Shown piece after piece: positions 23,175-35,908 of a stretch of 64,000 bases of DNA. Every line of letters begins with the position of its first letter. The stretch's first letter is position 1. Origin of the DNA: Buddleja alternifolia. Lineage: Eukaryota; Streptophyta; Magnoliopsida; Lamiales; Scrophulariaceae. Location of the stretch: contig CM033392.1 in NCBI GenBank assembly GCA_019426215.1, positions 54,611,149 to 54,675,148 of the forward strand. Reading direction: 5' to 3'. The notes beneath the pieces are model-generated. The model ran no database searches. It saw only the letters and a program-made list of their open reading frames with translations, and had not been told where the DNA came from. The position numbers and the translations under genes were made by a program.

Positions 23175-26100
23175 TATGTAAAACAAATCAAAATTAAATT
23201 AAAATATATGATTATATATATATATATAAAATATTTTTATTCATAGAAAAAAACATAATATGCAAGGTAATAATGTATTGCAAGTCTTAATTTCAGATTT
23301 CCCAAAACATGGAATAAGAAACCCTAAAAAAATAAGGATTTTTAGATTCCTTGTTTTGAGAATCAGATTCCTTTCCCAAAATTTAAGAAATCTTACCAAA
23401 GACAATAATTTGAGGCCTGGCAAACAAACGGAAAAAGGAATCTCCATGGATTGCCACAGGTAAGTTTTGGTTATGTTTCCTGAAACGGGCCTTATAATGT
23501 GTGTTTGAACATGTTCATGAATGATGATTTTCTCAAGCAACTTGGAAAGACTAATTTAGATCCTCTAGGCCACCGGCTATGATAGATGACGTAGAATGAA
23601 ACTAAATATACAAAGGGCAAGGACCAAAAATGCTAGACACTCTAGAAGAAAAGGCTATCTTGTACTCTAGAGCTAATTTACAGCATAGATTAGTCCCCAA
23701 TACTATTTAATTTGTCCTAGTGCTGTCTTAAGCAATTTACCTTGGTATAATTATTAATTTTCAGATTTCAGAAATTTTTAGTTATGTCTTAAATTAGGAT
23801 TTTCTACTGAATACTTGAGTTTGTTTGTAGCCCTTAGTCATCCATGATTAGTTTCAGAATCAAGTTTCTAGTTTTTACTACAGAGAGTTGGTCCTTTTCT
23901 CATGTATCAGAAATCTTCTTACGCCCATAGAGTAGTTCATTATTGATTTGATGTGCATAATACTTTAAACTGGCTAAGTAAGCAATCTTTCTCCTTTTAC
24001 TCCTCTCATCTTTCTCCAATAATCAACAATCAATCAAAGTGACATTGCACTCCAAGCTGCTCTTAGTTATGGCTAGAGTTAAAAGTTAATAGAATACAAG
24101 AAAAGATAATTATAGACTCTACAATGGAAGCAAAAAGCTCAATTAGCTTGTGACACAGAAGAATAGAAAATAAAAAAAAATCTTAGGAAAAGCTGACAAA
24201 TATTTCAGGAAGAGCCAATGGAGGATGCACTTGACACTTGCTCTCTGCTTGGTCTTACTTATAAGAACCATATTTGAAATTTTATCTTTACAATGAAACC
24301 ACAAGGAAATAGAAAAACTTTTTTACCTGCTTCAGCTTGTCCACTTTCGTGAAGTGCCGACCAAAAGATGTATAGCGCATTCCATGTATAAATGGAGCAA
24401 GATACACCCCTAGCTTCTTCTGCAAAGTACAAGCAAATGATAACAATAAATGTTCAATGTTTCCAATCTTAGAAATCCCTACATCATGTAAATGCATGAT
24501 AAAAGATCATGTTTACAATTTATTATAAAGTGAAGTTATATGGCACATGAATATCAGATGACCTTGATTAGAATATCTAGACATGGTCACAGAATAGACA
24601 TTATAGCATTCACCTTAATTGGTAAATGAAAATTCAACCAATCTTGGACTTATTTACTGGTTTAGAAACCATCGTCCACTCATGGATAATCAGTTTTTCA
24701 ATAAAGCAATGCAAATCTTGTTAATCAGATCGTGTGCTGCTTTCAAAAGTACCCAAGGAATTCATTGGTGGAGTAGTTTTTATATGACACTGTGTATGTC
24801 TTGTTAATTAGATTACAGATAGCAAAATCAAACTAGTTATACGCAAGTATGAAAAATTATTTAATGTAAAAACTACCCCCCAGCAAGTCTTAACTGCCTC
24901 AATGACCTGCTTAAATTTTCTGTAAGAGCTTTCTGTACAGCTTGCAATGTCATTCTTTTGCATCAAGAAAGAGTTCTTGTGCTCAATTATAAAATGCTCA
25001 AGAAGTTACTCTCGTACAAGTATCTGAAGAATAATTTTTTTTAAAACTACTTGGGGAACATAATACATCTACGATACAGAATATTGATGCATGTGTATAA
25101 CCGTACCCTACACAAAGGTATAAGTAGTTATGTCAGAATGTCATAAACCTTCCATTTGATCATCTGAGTGAGAATAGCAGGTTCACAAACAGCTTTTGCA
25201 TCCTCAACAGTACCCCCTTCTTGTAATGTCTTTAGAGCTGTTTGGGTAGCCTAGGAAATCAATCACCAGTGAGTTGAATTAGAAAACAAGATGATATCAA
25301 CACTATTTTTCGGACACAAATCATCACGAATAGCAACATCAAAGAGGATGTTTCCTTCGTATCACATTGTTTAGCACACTTCCATTTCGAAAACTCTCAA
25401 GAAGAACATTGCCACCAAACAACAGAGATACTCAAGAAGTATTTCAATGTTAGCAGAAGAAATTCGCACGAACTAATGGCCAATATCAGATTTATTTCAA
25501 ACATGTGATAGAAGTGGAGGGCAAATCTGTGAGTTTAAATTTGAGTGTAGGTGTCAAAACATAAATGAGACTTTTTTTCTCTGCCAAGAGGTAATACGAC
25601 AAACATGAATAACTCCAATTTTTTCTTTGAACTTCTTTCCCACACTTACAAGATTAAAATTAATAAGCACTTTTTCTAAAATTAATAAAAAACATTGTTG
25701 ATAAAAACATATTATGATTAAAATTAACAGTGGTATATTGTGTTTTTCAATTAACAAATACTTGTTCTAAACCCTATAAAAATTAAAAAGTAGTACTCAT
25801 AAGGATAAAAAATAAAGACATCAACAAATTTAAATGCAAGAAAAAGTCCACCATTATCGATTATTTAGAGTTTATTCACCATAAAGGTATGGATAAACTC
25901 ATTATGTTAGTGTTACTAATTGTACTTTATATTCTTTTGGACATTTTTATAATTTAGTTATGCTAATTAGGAGAGAGAAAAAGCACCTTCACTGAGCACT
26001 CCACCTTTCCCATGGTTATTGTCTTATCCACTCTGAAATGTGGGGAGGAAGCATGACTACATTTCCTCCTCTGCTCGTTGAGAAATTCAACCACATTAAT

Positions 26101-29100
26101 TGAGGAAATGGAATCTTTCATTAATTTTTGTATTCTGCAGAGCAAAGATCACACCGAATATCATTCTTCAGTTAAATAGATAATCTTCCACCAAAAAAAA
26201 GCGAAGGATGCAACATCAGGTATTGATAGAAATGAAGGTTATTACCGCTTTTCCATTTCAACAGTTCTCGAAGGCCTTGCACTGCCAGCAGGATTTTTTT
26301 GCACCACAGCCTTTTCTGAAGTTCTTTTCATTGCCAGCATTGACACTGACTCGCCATGTTTCCAGGGCAACTTGCTTTTCTCCATTGTGGGAGGCTTGTT
26401 TGGTTTTATGCATTCAGAGGAAGCAACATTCTTTGAAAACATGCTTGAACTTAAGTTTTGTTTAAAAGTCTTTCCAGCAAAGCTTTTCTCATTTCTATTG
26501 ATGGAATCACCCCTTCTAAAATCGCCAGTTATTCCTCTTGACAGTTTTTCCACTTTAACTTTATCTATTTCTGTTAGAATTCCATAAGCCTTACTCCTCT
26601 TTCCGGACGTCGCATTTAATTTGTCTGGTAGTGACTCTGTAGGATACTGCTCTTTTGTTCCATCAACATCAGGGAACAGCAAATGATCTCTTTTTGGTGT
26701 CAGAATTTTACGACAGATCTTATGATCCCTGAATAGCACATTTGCACTTTAGAAGAATTGAGGGAATCTCAAATAAGTATTTTAAACATTTAAACGAAAC
26801 ATACGTGCAATAAATCAAGATTCGATTGGTCAAAAGACCCTCCCAAGCCCTTTGAGGAATATTTTCAGCATCGTTGCGCTGAAAAGAAATATTCCTGTCG
26901 AAATCATCAGCGTGTTAAGACTCAAAGATTTACTTGTTATAATTAGGATTAAACCAGTACTGTAACGTATTCCTGAACAATGTTTTGAGGAGAAAAAGAA
27001 CACAAAAGACAGAAAGTTCACAGCGACCTTGGTAAGCATTTGTGGTGGTATGCCTTTGGACAACGTCTGCATATTGCAAATTCCATATGAGGAACATTTC
27101 TATCTTCTCCTTGCTTACAAACAAAACATTTATGAGCAGGACATGTAAATGAATCTCCAACTTCGATTTGCTTTCGGAGTTCTTGAGCTTGATAATCATC
27201 TCCAGGGAAAACCCGCTTTGACACACAATGTGGATGATAGAAGTGTCCGCATGTTGCCGAGACACAAGGGAAGACCTTAAAAGACAGAAAAGCAAACCTA
27301 AGTTACATATCCAGCTATTGTTGGACCAGCACCACACATTCTCCCACACACTGCCCAGTTGCACTGAAAGGAGGCAAACAAAAACAAGGCAAGTAGGATG
27401 AAACAAAAGATTAACACTGAGACGAGAACCAGTATTTGACAAAAGTATTTACTGGTAAATAATTATGTATAATAATAAATAGTCATAAATGGAAAGTGTT
27501 GTTTATGATACTCCAGTTCGTGAGATTAGATATCTTAAAATGAGATGCATTGACAATAATGTATTACATTGCAACAATAATTTGTAGTCCTCTTAGCATG
27601 TTGTGAAGCAGATAAAACACCATTAGTTAGCATGTCTAATGTGAGGTATTGAACAGTTTTTAAGCCTTATCCTAGTAAAGCAATATTAACCAATGCGATT
27701 TTGCACACTTTTCTTTTTCGACTATGTGTTTGTTGTGGCTGGCGCGGACCTTAAAGATGCAACCTCTGTCAACTTCCGAACCACCAAGTACAAGAACAAG
27801 GTTTTTTCCATTGGGTTCTGAAAAGTAACACAAGCAAGTACAAATTGCTAAACAAAAGGTCTTTGTCCTGGGTCCATTAGCGACTTAAATTTTAAAGTTT
27901 TGTCCAAAAACATCAATAAGATGAATGAGCACCATTAGCCAAATCTTATATGGCACAAAAATATGAGTTCCAGAACTGATTTGTCCAATAAGAATTCATA
28001 TAAACTGAAGGGGGAAATAATAGGCAGTTGAAAACATGATTCCCTATATTCATTGTCTATAAATAAATAAACTGCACTTTCGTTATAATGATAAAGTGAG
28101 ACAATATTAGAAGAGCTACAAGCATTTCAAAGGTTAAAAATCAGAAAAACAACAAGTAGTCTCCATAAATTTGCTCCCTTGAAATTGTCAAAAAAAGTTG
28201 CACCTCTGTGCCAGAAGATTTGTCTGACGAACCCAGCCTACCACATATAAAGCATTGATGCTGTTGATATTGGCAATTCTTGCACAGGAAAGTCTGAATA
28301 GCCTGCCACATTACAAGATGTTGCTTTCAGTTGAGATCAGTGACTAATAGAAACTAGCAAAGCCATCCCTTTTTGCCGAAGCACAAAATGTGTTAACATA
28401 TGCAGCACTAAAGAGAGAGAATGAGGACAATGTTAGGTGCATACGTCAACTTGCTCACTGCTATAACAAAGAGATTCACAAAAAGAACCAGTGCCAGATT
28501 CTATAGTTGGATGAAAGGATCGTATGCACCTCCCTTCACAACTGCATTGAAGTTAAACAACAAAATCACAAGACCAACCACTGGAAAAAACAAAGTACTA
28601 TGGTTAGATGGTATAATATGATCTATTATCGTGTGTGCATTATAGGCTGTGACGATGTGTAGGAATGGTGGTTCTTTAGTGTATACCCAAATAAGAGCTT
28701 TACTAAGGTATACAGTTCGGCGTACGAAAAAAATGTCTTACACATGAAACGTATATATATTACAGAATCATAATTGTCTAGAAATCCCTTTATAATCATA
28801 TCAGAAAATAAAAAGAGATATCCCACAGAGAGGTCCTGGAGTATTGTTCTGTAGCTGCAAAAAGAGACAAATTTATCTCACAATAACATTTTGATACCTA
28901 AAAGTTGTTGCATTGACATCATGCCATGTAAACCATATTAAAGTCAAAACCATACAGCTCAACAAAAACTTTTGATCCACCTCCGTGCTTATGTGTTTTA
29001 CAGTTTTTGATCTCATCTTTATTGATCCTCCTTTTTAGAATCTCATTTCGCTGACAAATATTTTCTTTCAAAAATAGAATAAATAAAGGAAAAAACATGA

Positions 29101-31291
29101 AATGAGACAAAAAGGATAATAAGCAACATATTTTTGTTGTTTCTGTAGTTGTTGAAATCGAATTCATTAAGATATAGAGAGAATAAAATTAAGCAACAAT
29201 CACAACAATGATTATATTTATATGTATTAAAGAAACGGGTCAATTTTTAAATTCATTACAAATGGAGTATATTAGAGGAAAAGAGAAGTAATCATTAATA
29301 AATGTTTATAAGAATAATAAGGAAATAATTACACTATCTCTATTATCAAAGTTAGTACTATCATTAGTAGAAATGTAAAGGAATTAATAACAGAAATAAA
29401 GAATTCTTATATATATATATATATAAAAGTAAAATTGACTTATGTGTGACTGTAACTATTACAAGTACCAAGGCAATAAACAACATGTATTGACTGAAAC
29501 AAGGCCTACACTGAGCTATAACCGATCACCGTAAGAGCTGAAAATGTCCTTTTCATTTACCTTTTCTTGATCCTCTTTGTTTCATCACAAGGATCATGCA
29601 GAACCTTAACTAATAGCCAAATACCAACCTCCCAAATCTAGATGGAAGTAAAAGCATCACTAAGCAAGTTGGGTTCAGTTTTAGGTGTAATGCAAGAGAT
29701 CAACAGCAGCTGTCTTATATCTTTTATGCTGATAAAATGCTTCATGATATTATAGGAAGAACTCATTTCTTGTGTGTACATGTTCCCAAATTTACTTATT
29801 CAAGTTCTTTCATCTTTACTAAACCTTGCTTCTAGAGGCGTCTTAAAAGCTAAAAACTACTTGCATACCCCAATAGTTCACCACCATCATCACAAAATGC
29901 ACAAACACGATCAAACAATTCGTCTTTGTCGGCATCGCTTCCATCATCATGATCATCAATGTTTGAATCATCCTTATCAACGATAAACTTTGGTTTCTTC
30001 TCTGCTCGATTTGCCTGCAAATGAAAGCATGTAACACTTCATCAAGAAATAAGAAGAGATCACCCATGAGAGCAATTGCAATAGAGTTCATAAACTGTAA
30101 GCACTGACCTCATAGAAGGCTTTCCTCTTTCCAGACATTTCAGAAAGAAAAGTAGGCAAAATCTGTTTCATTGAGCAACTTGTTATAAACGGGATTACGT
30201 GAAGACAAGTTACAGAAGTAAACCAATTTACAATGGAAACATACCAAATATCTAGTACGACATTGGAAATTGTTGAAAAAACAATTTAGAGTGTAACTCT
30301 TCAACAACAAAGTACAGATATAACCAAAGAAAACTAAAAGAAGAAAATGTATAAGAAATTAGGAATATTGTGCAGAGCCTAGCTAAGGGATGAATCTTCA
30401 TATCAGGACAGTTCATATTGCTCTTAATTAGTTCACACAGAAGCCTCAAGCTATACAAGATATTACTTATGGATAACCCTCCAAAGTGCCAACACACTCC
30501 AACACATTCACATATATCATATCAAAGTAAAACTCTTATGAATTACTACATAAATTACTGAGCAACAAGTTAGTATGGGATTCAGTGATGTATCTTGCAT
30601 TTTTCAAGCAAGGAGAGCAGATATGATATCAACCCAGCCCCACTTCTGTAGTAATTATTGGGAGAACTTGAACCTTGGATTTTGCTATATCTTTATCCCT
30701 TAACACGGTTTCTTTTATCCATTGCATGTGGTCCACAAGATCACTCTCGGAAGGTGGAACCTCATATGTACTGCATGCAACATGCAGGTGAAGTATTTAG
30801 TGTAAGACAAAAATAAGCAAAACAATGAAGGAAGATCTCTAGTGACCAATGTATTCCTACCTAAAGGCTCTTCGGATGTGTTTCCATAAGGCTTCCGCAG
30901 ATTCCTCCTGGGAATTCTTTTTCATAAAGTGGAGGCAGTGAACTGAGATCAAGACAGTCCTTACAGTATTTTCGTAACTCTTTCGAGGTCTTTGGAGCTT
31001 TATCCATGTTTCATACTTGCCCTCAACTAGGACATATATTTCAGGAAGGACATAAGAAAGCTCAAATTTCCATGCAATTACCTGCCGATAGATTTCTCGA
31101 CGCCCATCGATTCCTCGCATAAATGCAAGTTCGGTGGATTTCAGGTCCCGCTCACTGTATCTCACAGACTCATTGTCGTTCCATTCAAGGGGTAGACTCG
31201 AAAACGGAATGGGCTCTCCTCTACTATCAACAAAATAATAGTTTGTGACAAGTTCTGCCACAATTTCACCCTCTTCATCCGACGATGCCAT
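17237..31291 (-). CDS. EDM2-like: EDM2-like PHD-finger chromatin protein
   Basis: Eighteen coding exons on the minus strand: 31291-30861, 30770-30674, 30162-30109, 30014-29869, 28541-28445, 28302-28204, 27275-27028, 26894-26805, 26728-26246, 26134-25987, 25250-25149, 24419-24327, 22148-22107, 21070-20960, 18087-18016, 17923-17805, 17727-17664, 17542-17237. All phases agree, giving 933 aa. N-terminus MASSDEEGEI; PHD1 about 232-285 (CAFCDDGGELL, GCEGRC, SFH, CKNC); an extended PHD from CFICG (about 292); third module CFVCKQ to HHKCLPR (about 358-391). A methyltransferase-like region follows, with DFCCG (713-717) and NPPFG (776-780). In Arabidopsis, EDM2 binds modified histones, affects H3K9me2 and directs transcript processing over intronic transposons, including at RPP7. 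The acceptor for exon 8 (26895-26896) was chosen over one 15 bp later to keep frame. The tail after the PPLYLWSR block is about 80 residues, shorter than I recall for Arabidopsis EDM2 (about 1,300 aa), so a paralogue or a natural short form is possible. Confidence 0.9.
19497..19981. mobile_element. Non-autonomous hAT relic in an EDM2-like intron
   Basis: The ends are rich in CCGGTT/AACCGG subterminal repeats. The right end reads CAGTGTTGTCAAAACCGG on the minus strand, a plant hAT-type terminus; the left end is diverged (CAACCTCTAAAACCGG). The left subterminal part, including GACATCATAATTAT and the AT-rich stretch after it, matches the 4.1-kb hAT at 39590. I could not find a matching 8-bp target duplication, so it is old or its left end is truncated. 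Confidence 0.65.
22447..23490. mobile_element. Probable MITE or hAT-like insertion in an EDM2-like intron
   Basis: Inverted repeats CCGTTTGTTTGTCA (22452-22465) and TGGCAAACAAACGG (23418-23431), 13 of 14 matching, bound a very AT-rich stretch that includes TA microsatellites (23148-23230). The GGCTCCGTTTG-type terminus recalls hAT-like MITEs. Exact ends and target duplication not resolved. Confidence 0.45.
27750..27817 (-). other. Possible cryptic exon in EDM2-like intron 6
   Basis: A 68-nt segment flanked by a TTTTCAG acceptor and an AAG|GTCC donor on the minus strand. It lies between exons 6 and 7, which already join in the family frame (GTE|VFPC). Its length is not a multiple of three, so inclusion would shift the frame and truncate the protein. 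It is probably transposon-derived intronic sequence, not a regular exon. Confidence 0.25.
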
Positions 31292-31517
31292 ATATGATCC
31301 AATACAATAGGGCACAGAAACACTGAAGCGAAGTACAAGTTTCCATCAAAATTTAAATAAATCGAACTTTATTACACCCTCTATGCTAGAAGCCAATCAA
31401 AGCCACAAATAGCGAAAGGAAAGTTTAAAACCAGTTACCCGAAAGCAGAAATCAAAAAGACACACCCACCAAGAAAAGAAAGCACGGACAGATGGAGAGA
31501 GCGAGAGAATAAAAAAG
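31292..31517 (-). promoter_or_regulatory. 5' UTR of the EDM2-like gene with a probable UTR intron
   Basis: On the minus strand a CT-rich leader (about 31510-31439) is followed by a donor GTAACTGG (31438-31437) and an acceptor CTTCAG (31324-31323), suggesting a 116-bp intron in the 5' UTR just before the ATG at 31291. Retained, this region still opens a few in-frame codons upstream (ATG at 31315), so the exact start is not fully certain. Confidence 0.5.
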
Positions 31518-31522
31518 TAGAA

Positions 31523-31944
31523 TGTTAAAATTTGAAAGAGAACATTTTATTGAAGAATTAATCTCAAAATATTACAAGAAAGATGAAAGGGAAAAGACTT
31601 AAACCCTAATCATTACAACAACAATATCTAAATAAGAGTTGTACACTCTAAACTATCACCTTGCTAAATTACAAGAACAAGAAGAGATTTAGCACACAAG
31701 TATGTTGCTAGAGAATGAAGAAGGAAAAAGCTGTAACATTAAAATGAGATGGCAGATGTGAAGAAGAATGTTGTCTGTGAATGTGGGTGTTATCCGTATT
31801 TTATAATAGGGCTGAAGAATAATATTTGCACTTCAACCCCTGCACCAACGGTCATCTTGAACATGGGCTGGACGATTTGGACCAATCTTCAACTGAGCTG
31901 GGCCTCTAACAATATACAAGCTTGGGCTTGTATATATTCGAACA
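31523..31944 (-). repeat. 3' LTR of the young LTR element
   Basis: 422 bp, apparently identical to 35487-35908. It is preceded on the minus strand by the purine tract at 31945-31959. The frame inside it (31749-31970, +) is repeated in the other LTR and is not a gene. Confidence 0.92.
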
Positions 31945-33102
31945 CCCCCCCTCAAGCTCATGGGGAGTGAACACGCAAAAAGCGAGCCAAAAACGGACCA
32001 TGAGATTGGACAATGAACTTGAAACTTCAAAGATTGATCATCAAACTTGAAATGAGAGTCGCTTGAAAGTAAGGTCTTCTTGTAGGAAGCAAGGACCAAT
32101 CCAACAATCGAGCGAAGCCGGGACAGAAACCAAGTTGACAACCCGAACCGTCAACACCAAAAGGCTGAACTTACAAGAGTCCTGAAAAAAGATTGCCAAA
32201 ATCAGCAATGAAGAACCAAAAAGCATCGAGTGTCACCTAAGACAAACACTCAACACCAAACCATAAGCATAGCCAAATCACTAACATCGAGCATATGATA
32301 TATAAGAATAGATAATCCAACAAGTTATCCAAAAAAGGTACAACAGCACCAAACATATGACAAAACACTAAATACTAAACCAAAGTCAAATCACTGAATC
32401 CAGTGAGAAATGACAAAACGAATAAACATGTAATCGATCGCAATATCCAAAAAATGAACAGCCAAAAACACTGAACCTAAGGATAAATAACAAGATCGAA
32501 AACAAGAAACAATGGCCACAAGTCCGTATTTGAATCGGTATAAACCGAACCCACGAAACAAAAATAAAGCCATAAACAAGCAAATAAGGTCGCATATCTC
32601 GCATTTCAATCAGACAAACACTGAACCCACGAAATAAAAAAAACAGGACCAAATAAGCATAACAAGGATCGCAATTACCGCATTTGAATCCAAATAATGG
32701 AACCCACGGAAAAATTACAAAGATCCAAAACAAGAGTAGTACTCATAAAAGTACTACCAAAATCAGCTACACAAGCAACTGACAAAGTGACACATGTCAC
32801 AAAAATCTGACCAAATATGGACAGAACAACAAGGGAAATCCCACCGAATATAAATCGAAACCATACAATGAATCGACACGGATAGAATCCACCAAAGATA
32901 AATCCACCATCCACCGCATATAAATCGCAGGATGAAACAGATAAGAAGCAACCGCAAAACACAACAAACATGTCGCATCGCATCGAATCTGAACCAAAAT
33001 ATGGTCAGCATAACCAATAACATGCCGTAGAGATCTTAATCATCATATGACAACATGTAATATCATAAACAACTATCAAACGTGATCAACATTGAACACA
33101 TG

Positions 33103-33180
33103 CTCAGAAAATGATACGGCAGGATGATAGAATAGCATATACTCAGAAAATGATACGGCAGTATGATAGAATAGCACATA
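33103..33180. repeat. 39-bp tandem duplication inside the LTR element
   Basis: Two adjacent 39-bp copies beginning CTCAGAAAATGATACGGCAG, differing at a few positions near the middle and end. It lies in the non-coding interior. Confidence 0.9.
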
Positions 33181-35474
33181 ATGAAGGAGAAACACGTGAT
33201 ATTCCCCCCGTGATGCATAAAATGCAGCAATATAACAATCGAGAAACATAACATGTTGTAGCAAAGGGACACAAACCCCACAAAATAGATACACGAAAAT
33301 TTAGTAAAAACTGGACAACAATTCAAGAATGCGAGCGAAGCGGAAGCAACTGAACCAACATATAAATCGGCACACAGACCGATACATAAACCCGCAAATA
33401 ACATATCAAAATACAAATCGATACACAGATCGATAAACTGAAAAGAGGATAAGCCAATTTACCACCGTATTTTTTGTCAAAAAAAAACACGAAAATAAAA
33501 TAAAATAGATATACAGACAATTCAGTACAGAGAATAGAGCGGAAGAGTGAACTGCGAAAGGTTCCAGTGATAACAGTGGTTGTGTTTCTTGAAGAAGACC
33601 ACATAAACGATGTCTAAGACTTTAAAGAGTGCCAAATTCGTAGGTGTGTGAAAGCATAAACCGATATGCATATAGAAAATGCTAAAACACATTTCATGCC
33701 AACATAACATCAGTTGAAGCTAACCATAATACGATAAAGAAAATCATATCAGCATGCACTACACATAAGCAAGACAAAATAATAAGCAGATTGAGAAAAG
33801 TCTACAATCAACCCTAAAGAGATGAATCTGACCACACAAATAAGCTCATGTAATACAAGTAGATGCTCAAATCGGGCCGATTTTAACAGATTTATCCACC
33901 AGAAAGATCGCCTAAACCATAGAACTAAACATATCACTTAAGAACTGAATAAGAACATACGAATCAAGACAAATCAATCAAAACAGTTTGTATAGCTATA
34001 AACAGCCATTGGGCATATACAAACAAACAAGCAGAATACCAAAGAATCTCAAGGATCAAGGGTAAAAGCGACATTACCACTGTATTTTTGTTTCCAAAAA
34101 AATACAGAAAAAATGCACGACTGAAAAACAGAATTACACCAAAAACAGAGGCTTCTGTTCGAACTGAATAACTCGATCTAGGCAACATAAAATGGAAATC
34201 TGACCGGACAGAATGAACCACAATGTGTCGTGAACCTGCTGTCCAAATTTCAGCCAAATCCGACAAGAAATGACCCCTCAAATGACAGTTCCAATTCTGC
34301 TGCGCGCCCAGAAAAAACTGCTGCTGTGTACCTGCGGCCTTTTTCCTTTTTTTTCCTCTTTAAACCCTTTTTCTCTCCACATAAAGTTCACCATGCATTA
34401 CCGTATAAATCGACTTCAATGCTCATAAAATAGCAGATGCTATCAACATAATTTCAGCAGATTATTACAAGAACCCGTCACGAAGAAACGAGTGTGTCAA
34501 GACTCCAAACGACCGAATTCCAAGAATTTATATGTCTTTCAGGCATTTCATCAAACAGGTATGACCACATTTCCAACCCTTCAAGAAAAGCTAAAATTTT
34601 CCAATGCAGCAGAAATACTCAAACTGATCTGCACAAACACAAATCCAACACCACAAATCCCTAATAGTAGTCCCAGTCAGTGAATGAATGAAGCGTTACA
34701 TACTCAAACCTCCCCACCACATTTTCACACAGATAGATACAAAGATAGATAGATCTATGCTGCTGCACTACTCAAAAATTACCATATAATAACTCAAAAT
34801 CATAAGACACCTAAGCCAATTTATTTTAAAAACCAATAATACTTTACCACAGATTTATGTAAATAAAAAATTTAATTAAGCAAGACTGAATCCAAGAGTC
34901 AGAAAAAGAACCCAAAAGTGGATGGAACTATTTAAACACACACTTACACACGCGCAGATCGCCGCGACTGTTGAACGACACCGTAGAAGCAACAGCTCTA
35001 CATCAGAATTTAGAGGGTGCAAAGTGTAATTAACGCAAACTTCAGGGATGTACAATGCAATTTTCCCATTGGAAAAGGGCTGTTGGTTAAATAAATAGAA
35101 ATCATAGGCAAAAGCAGAGAGGGGCAACCACCCTTGAAGGAATTCCCATTATATATCATCACTCTGATGCCTCATTCTCCGAGCTTCAAAATATGTTATA
35201 CAGAGGCTGTGATGATGCAAGTATATTTGTTGAGTGAAACGAAGGGGGAATTTAGTGAAGAATTTCTCGTGAAGTGAACGGCATTGAATCATAAAGAACC
35301 TGCAGCAGCAGAGAAAAGACTTGACGAGGCAAATCTTACGAAGAAACAGAGGCGCCAAGAAAACGGCCGGGAAATTCAAAAACACCGCCGGAAAAATCAA
35401 AAAAAGGCCCTTCGCTTCAAGAAAACGAAAAATCGAAAAAGAAAGACGTCCATAGATCGGTAAAAGAGCCTAAT

Positions 35475-35486
35475 GCTCTGATACCA
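35475..35486 (-). other. Primer-binding site, initiator tRNA-Met type
   Basis: The minus strand reads TGGTATCAGAGC, the canonical plant initiator-Met primer site, directly adjacent to the LTR edge at 35487. Confidence 0.92.
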
Positions 35487-35908
35487 TGTTAAAATTTGAA
35501 AGAGAACATTTTATTGAAGAATTAATCTCAAAATATTACAAGAAAGATGAAAGGGAAAAGACTTAAACCCTAATCATTACAACAACAATATCTAAATAAG
35601 AGTTGTACACTCTAAACTATCACCTTGCTAAATTACAAGAACAAGAAGAGATTTAGCACACAAGTATGTTGCTAGAGAATGAAGAAGGAAAAAGCTGTAA
35701 CATTAAAATGAGATGGCAGATGTGAAGAAGAATGTTGTCTGTGAATGTGGGTGTTATCCGTATTTTATAATAGGGCTGAAGAATAATATTTGCACTTCAA
35801 CCCCTGCACCAACGGTCATCTTGAACATGGGCTGGACGATTTGGACCAATCTTCAACTGAGCTGGGCCTCTAACAATATACAAGCTTGGGCTTGTATATA
35901 TTCGAACA
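35487..35908 (-). repeat. 5' LTR of the young LTR element
   Basis: 422 bp, apparently identical to 31523-31944, followed by target duplication TAGAA. As the 5' LTR of a minus-strand element it would transcribe toward the EDM2-like gene. Confidence 0.92.

Larger units (their letters stand above)
31523..35908 (-). mobile_element. Young non-autonomous LTR retrotransposon (LARD-like)
   Basis: 4386 bp with 422-bp LTRs that look identical by eye, beginning TG and ending CA, flanked by a perfect 5-bp target duplication TAGAA (31518-31522 and 35909-35913). The primer site TGGTATCAGAGC (initiator Met tRNA) stands directly inside the right LTR on the minus strand, and a G-run (GAGCTTGAGGGGGGG) precedes the left LTR. 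The 3.5-kb interior has no gag or pol domain; its frames are short and Cys/Phe-rich without a family match. It must have been moved by proteins of another element, probably Ty1/copia judging by the primer. It lies about 230 bp upstream of the EDM2-like start codon, in the same orientation as that gene. Confidence 0.92.

Noticed and set aside
28303..29868. Apparent loss of the second half of EDM2-like PHD finger 1
   Set aside because: A first reading found no CCEG-type exon. The exon is present at 28445-28541 with the first Cys of that pair as Gly (GCEGRC); it fits both phases, so the finger is complete.
31749..31970. Open frame starting MADVKKNVV, repeated at 35713-35964
   Set aside because: It lies within the LTR and is present twice only because the LTR is; it has no family similarity and runs antisense to the element.
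32386..33416. Several Cys/Phe-rich minus-strand frames inside the young LTR element
   Set aside because: They overlap in different frames, lack known domains, and their composition follows the base composition of the strand.
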